DNA from: JAYGED01 sp046582565
GTDB lineage: Bacteria; Pseudomonadota; Alphaproteobacteria; JAAXGF01
Assembly (NCBI GenBank): GCA_046582565.1
Contig: JAYGED010000129.1
Coordinates: 1 to 25,231 of the forward strand
DNA: 25,231 bases
Direction of reading: 5' to 3'
How positions within the stretch are numbered: position 1 is the stretch's first letter; every line of letters begins with the position of its first letter. A program made the position numbers and the translations under genes. Below, piece by piece: positions 23,105 through 25,231 of this stretch. The notes beneath the pieces are model-generated. The model had not been told where the DNA came from and ran no database searches. It saw only the letters and a list, made by a program, of their open reading frames with translations.

Positions 23105-23110
23105 AGCTAT

Positions 23111-23305
23111 ATATTCCATCTCTCTGTTGGAAAATCTAACCCTATCGCGGCGATCTGGGTACTCCAAACGTAAGTCGAGGAGCGAAGGTCCGCGGGATCG
23201 CCATAATCAGCATCACCAGATCAACACGCCCCACACGCACTTCAGGCGTTTCATTGATCTCCCAGATTCCCCAACTTCGGGCCGGTAACTCCGGTCCATT
23301 TTTTT
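23111..23305 (+). ncRNA. Candidate small RNA or attenuating leader
   Basis: Between a promoter (23076-23104) and an intrinsic terminator (23280-23305) lie about 195 nt without a convincing ORF on the plus strand. Possible stems are GGCGATC (23149-23155) with GATCGCC (23196-23202), and the competing pair ATCTGGG (23153-23159) with CCCAGAT (23261-23267), which share bases. Mutually exclusive pairings before a terminator fit an attenuator controlling the acyl-CoA synthetase; a free-standing small RNA is the alternative. No known riboswitch class recognised. Confidence 0.35.
23280..23305 (+). terminator. Intrinsic terminator upstream of acyl-CoA synthetase
   Basis: GGCCGG (23280-23285), loop TAACT, CCGG.CC with one bulged T, then A and seven Ts (23299-23305). 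This is the clearest rho-independent terminator in the window, and it lies 75 bp before the next gene. Confidence 0.65.
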
Positions 23306-23366
23306 GTTCCCCGCCGGTTAGGCTGACCATACTGTTGCTTGCTGGAAACCGGGAGGCAAATTGGCG

Positions 23367-23384
23367 ATGGCAAGCAAGCAATGA
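23367..23384 (+). other. Five-codon leader frame overlapping the acyl-CoA synthetase start
   Basis: ATG at 23367 follows a good site, GGGAGG, and reads M-A-S-K-Q-stop. Its TGA overlaps the main gene's ATG at 23381 (ATGA). The main ATG has no ribosome-binding site of its own, so translation could be coupled through this mini-frame. Confidence 0.35.
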
Positions 23385-25231
23385 TCAGGGCTGTAACGCA
23401 TGGGCATCTCGATTCCCTGCTCGATCCCGCATCAGTCGCCATCATCGGCGCGTCCGAAGATCTCGGCAAGTTCGGCGGGCGGGCGCTGCATAACCTCATG
23501 GATAATGGCTATGCGGGGCGGATCATTCCGATCAATCCCTCCCGCGACCAACTGCGCGGCTTGCCCGCCTATGGGTCCATCGGGCTGGCGCCGAAGGGCA
23601 TCGATGTCGCCGTCCTCGCTTTGCCGTCTTCCTCTGTGGAAGGCGTGGTCGCCGAATGCGCCGCCGCCGGAGTCGGCGCCTGTATCGTGATCTCGTCGCA
23701 GTTCGCCGAGGCCGGGCCCGAGGGGGCGGCGCGCCAGGACGCCCTGGTCGCGGTTGCCCGTGCGGCGAACATGCGCCTGCTCGGCCCCAACTGTCTTGGC
23801 CTCGCCGTGCCGTCGCGCGCCCTTGCCCTGTCGCCCAGCGTGGTCTTCACCGAAAGCGGCGGTCTGCGGTCCGGCGGCATCGCTCTGGTCAGCCAGTCGG
23901 GGGCGCTGATGACTCAGATGTATGTCACCGCCCTGGACGCCCGGGCCGGTTTTGCCGCCTGTGTATCCGTGGGCAATCAGGCGGACCTGGAGCTGGTCGA
24001 TTTCATGGAATGGTTCATCGACGACCCACAGGCCCGGGTCATTGCCTGTTATGTGGAAGGGCTCAAGTCGCCCGAGCGCTTTGTGGGCGCGCTCGCCCGG
24101 GCGCGGGCGGCGGGCAAGCCGGTGGTGGTCGCCAAGGCCGGGCGTTCGGCCCAAGGCGCCCTGGCTGTCAGCTCCCATACCGCCAGCATAGCAGGCGACC
24201 ATGCCGCCTTTGCCGCGGCCTGCGCGCGCTATGGTGCTGTGCTGTTCGACGAGGCCGAGGACATGATCCGGGCCGCCGATGTGCTCGACCGTTGTGTCCG
24301 CGCCCGGGGCACGCGCTATGCGGTGGTGTCAGGCTCCGGCGGCGGCGCCGCCCTGGCCACCGACAAACTCGCGGCGACGGCCTATGAATCGGCGGTGCTG
24401 TCGCCTGAATCTATAGCCGCCCTGGCCGACAGCTTCGCCGAGACCCAGCGCAAGCTGCCGATCGACCTCGGCGCCAATCTGGCCGGCTTCGGCGCGGACC
24501 GGGCGGTCGTTCCGGCAACCACGGTGATGCATGATCCCGGAGTCGATTACGCCATTCTGGCGATGACCCCGCAGCCGTTCATCGCCGGCGCCGTCGAGGC
24601 CTTCATCACGGCGGGCAAGCAGGCCGGCAAGCCGGTGCTGGTGATCGCCCAGAACGAATTTGTTCGCCGCGCCCTGGCGGACACCATGGAACAGCACGGC
24701 CATCCCATCCTTCCCAGCCTGGATAGCGCCATCGCCTGTCTCGCGGCATTCGAGCCGATGGTTGAGCCGACCGCGCCAAAGCCCCTGGAAGCCATCGACC
24801 TGCCGGGTGAGGAACGCTTGAACGAGATCGAGGTCAAGGCGCTGCTGCGCCAGGCCGGGGTGCGGACAACCGCCGATGTGCTGGCGCACAGCAAGGACGA
24901 AGCGCTGGCCGCCGCCCAATCCCTGGGCTATCCGGTGGCGCTCAAGGCAATCAGCCGGACATTGCTTCACAAGAGCGACATCGGCGGGGTGCATCTGGCG
25001 TTGCGCGATGGCGCGGGCCTGGCCGCTGCCTGGGACGGCATCGCGGCGGCGCTCAGCGAACAGGGCCACGTCCTGGAGGGCTGCGCCGTCGCCGAAATGG
25101 TCGGCGGCGTTGCCGAACTGATCGTCGGCGCGCGGCGCGATCCCGGCTTCGGGCCCTTACTGGTGATCGGCTTCGGCGGGACCCTGGTAGAGATCGTCGA
25201 GGATGTGGCGGTTGCCCTGGCGCCGATCACG
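23381..25231 (+). CDS. NDP-forming acyl-CoA synthetase (acetate-CoA ligase family), cut by right edge
   Basis: The visible 617 residues cover the CoA-binding domain (LLDPASVAIIGASEDLGKFGGRALHNL, about residues 13-39), the succinyl-CoA-ligase-like domains (LLGPNCLGLAVP; ALVSQSGALMTQM), and the start of a C-terminal ATP-grasp domain (NEIEVKALLRQAGV; GYPVALKAISRTLLHKSDIGGV; VIGFGGTLVEIVEDV). His266 in SSHTASIAGD matches the phospho-histidine of ADP-forming acyl-CoA synthetases. It would make acyl-CoA from an acid, CoA and ATP, or run in reverse to form ATP. Fused single-chain members are about 700 residues, so some 80-90 residues are missing. Start ATG 23381; an attenuator-like leader precedes it. 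Confidence 0.88.
   Translation, partial: MIRAVTHGHLDSLLDPASVAIIGASEDLGKFGGRALHNLMDNGYAGRIIPINPSRDQLRGLPAYGSIGLAPKGIDVAVLALPSSSVEGVVAECAAAGVGACIVISSQFAEAGPEGAARQDALVAVARAANMRLLGPNCLGLAVPSRALALSPSVVFTESGGLRSGGIALVSQSGALMTQMYVTALDARAGFAACVSVGNQADLELVDFMEWFIDDPQARVIACYVEGLKSPERFVGALARARAAGKPVVVAKAGRSAQGALAVSSHTASIAGDHAAFAAACARYGAVLFDEAEDMIRAADVLDRCVRARGTRYAVVSGSGGGAALATDKLAATAYESAVLSPESIAALADSFAETQRKLPIDLGANLAGFGADRAVVPATTVMHDPGVDYAILAMTPQPFIAGAVEAFITAGKQAGKPVLVIAQNEFVRRALADTMEQHGHPILPSLDSAIACLAAFEPMVEPTAPKPLEAIDLPGEERLNEIEVKALLRQAGVRTTADVLAHSKDEALAAAQSLGYPVALKAISRTLLHKSDIGGVHLALRDGAGLAAAWDGIAAALSEQGHVLEGCAVAEMVGGVAELIVGARRDPGFGPLLVIGFGGTLVEIVEDVAVALAPIT

Noticed and set aside
23142..23381. 79-residue minus-strand frame opposite the candidate leader RNA
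   Set aside because: No ribosome-binding site, no recognisable motif and a strong terminator structure inside; composition looks like a shadow.
1..25231. CRISPR arrays, tRNA genes, IS elements or defence islands
   Set aside because: No regularly spaced palindromic repeats, no cloverleaf-like segments with a GGTTCGA-type T arm, and no transposase or integrase motifs were seen.

Overview
The window (about 25 kb, mostly 60-68% GC where I counted) looks like a chromosomal segment of an alphaproteobacterium, probably a Rhodospirillales-like lineage. The basis is the gene families present: a GlnT/Glx cluster, AprMBA, a DUF1194 protein, a SufR-like regulator, a cold-shock gene followed by a small lysine/arginine-rich gene, and a DUF3467 remnant. 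No tRNA, rRNA, IS element, prophage or CRISPR array was recognised. Most genes lie on the minus strand, and many long plus-strand frames are only GC-rich antisense shadows.

Region 1 (1-5082) is an amine/glutamate block read leftwards: a FAD-dependent DAO-family oxidoreductase, a GlnT-type glutamine-synthetase-like ligase, a GlxB class II amidotransferase and the first part of a GlxC (GXGXG) protein. A divergent GntR/FCD regulator faces it. The set resembles the gamma-glutamylmethylamide / N-methylglutamate route but lacks the usual SoxDAG-type partners in view. A 155-nt gap before glxB can fold into four consecutive hairpins.

Region 2 (5083-7270) starts with a 361-bp intergenic segment holding a perfect DnaA box in an inverted repeat, AT-rich nested palindromes and an orphan promoter. 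It is followed by a tight leftward operon of a TerB-like gene, a FolM-like pteridine reductase and a FolB/FolX-like aldolase.

Region 3 (7271-10926) is aprM-aprB-aprA, the adenylylsulfate reductase of sulfur oxidisers with its membrane partner. Its GC is visibly lower (about 50% in several sampled lines), which suggests acquisition. A long upstream gap carries a good promoter and an ankyrin-like gene remnant.

Region 4 (10927-17079) is a leftward operon sat, DUF1194 (VWA), M20 amidohydrolase, ureohydrolase and a TPR / 2-oxoglutarate-oxygenase fusion. Sat and AprMBA together would take sulfite through APS to sulfate with ATP formation, although they are in separate transcription units with different base composition.

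Region 5 (17080-20693) holds a frameshifted DUF3467 remnant, an LhgO-like oxidase with a PPOX-family flavoprotein, a TetR regulator with a perfect palindromic operator inside the PPOX promoter, a small basic protein, and a cold-shock gene with phased repeats upstream.

Region 6 (20694-25231) has a Rieske protein with a large unrecognised C-terminal domain, divergent from a SufR-like Fe-S-cluster regulator. Next comes a promoter-to-terminator unit of about 195 nt with no good ORF (small RNA or attenuating leader), then an NDP-forming acyl-CoA synthetase that runs off the right edge.
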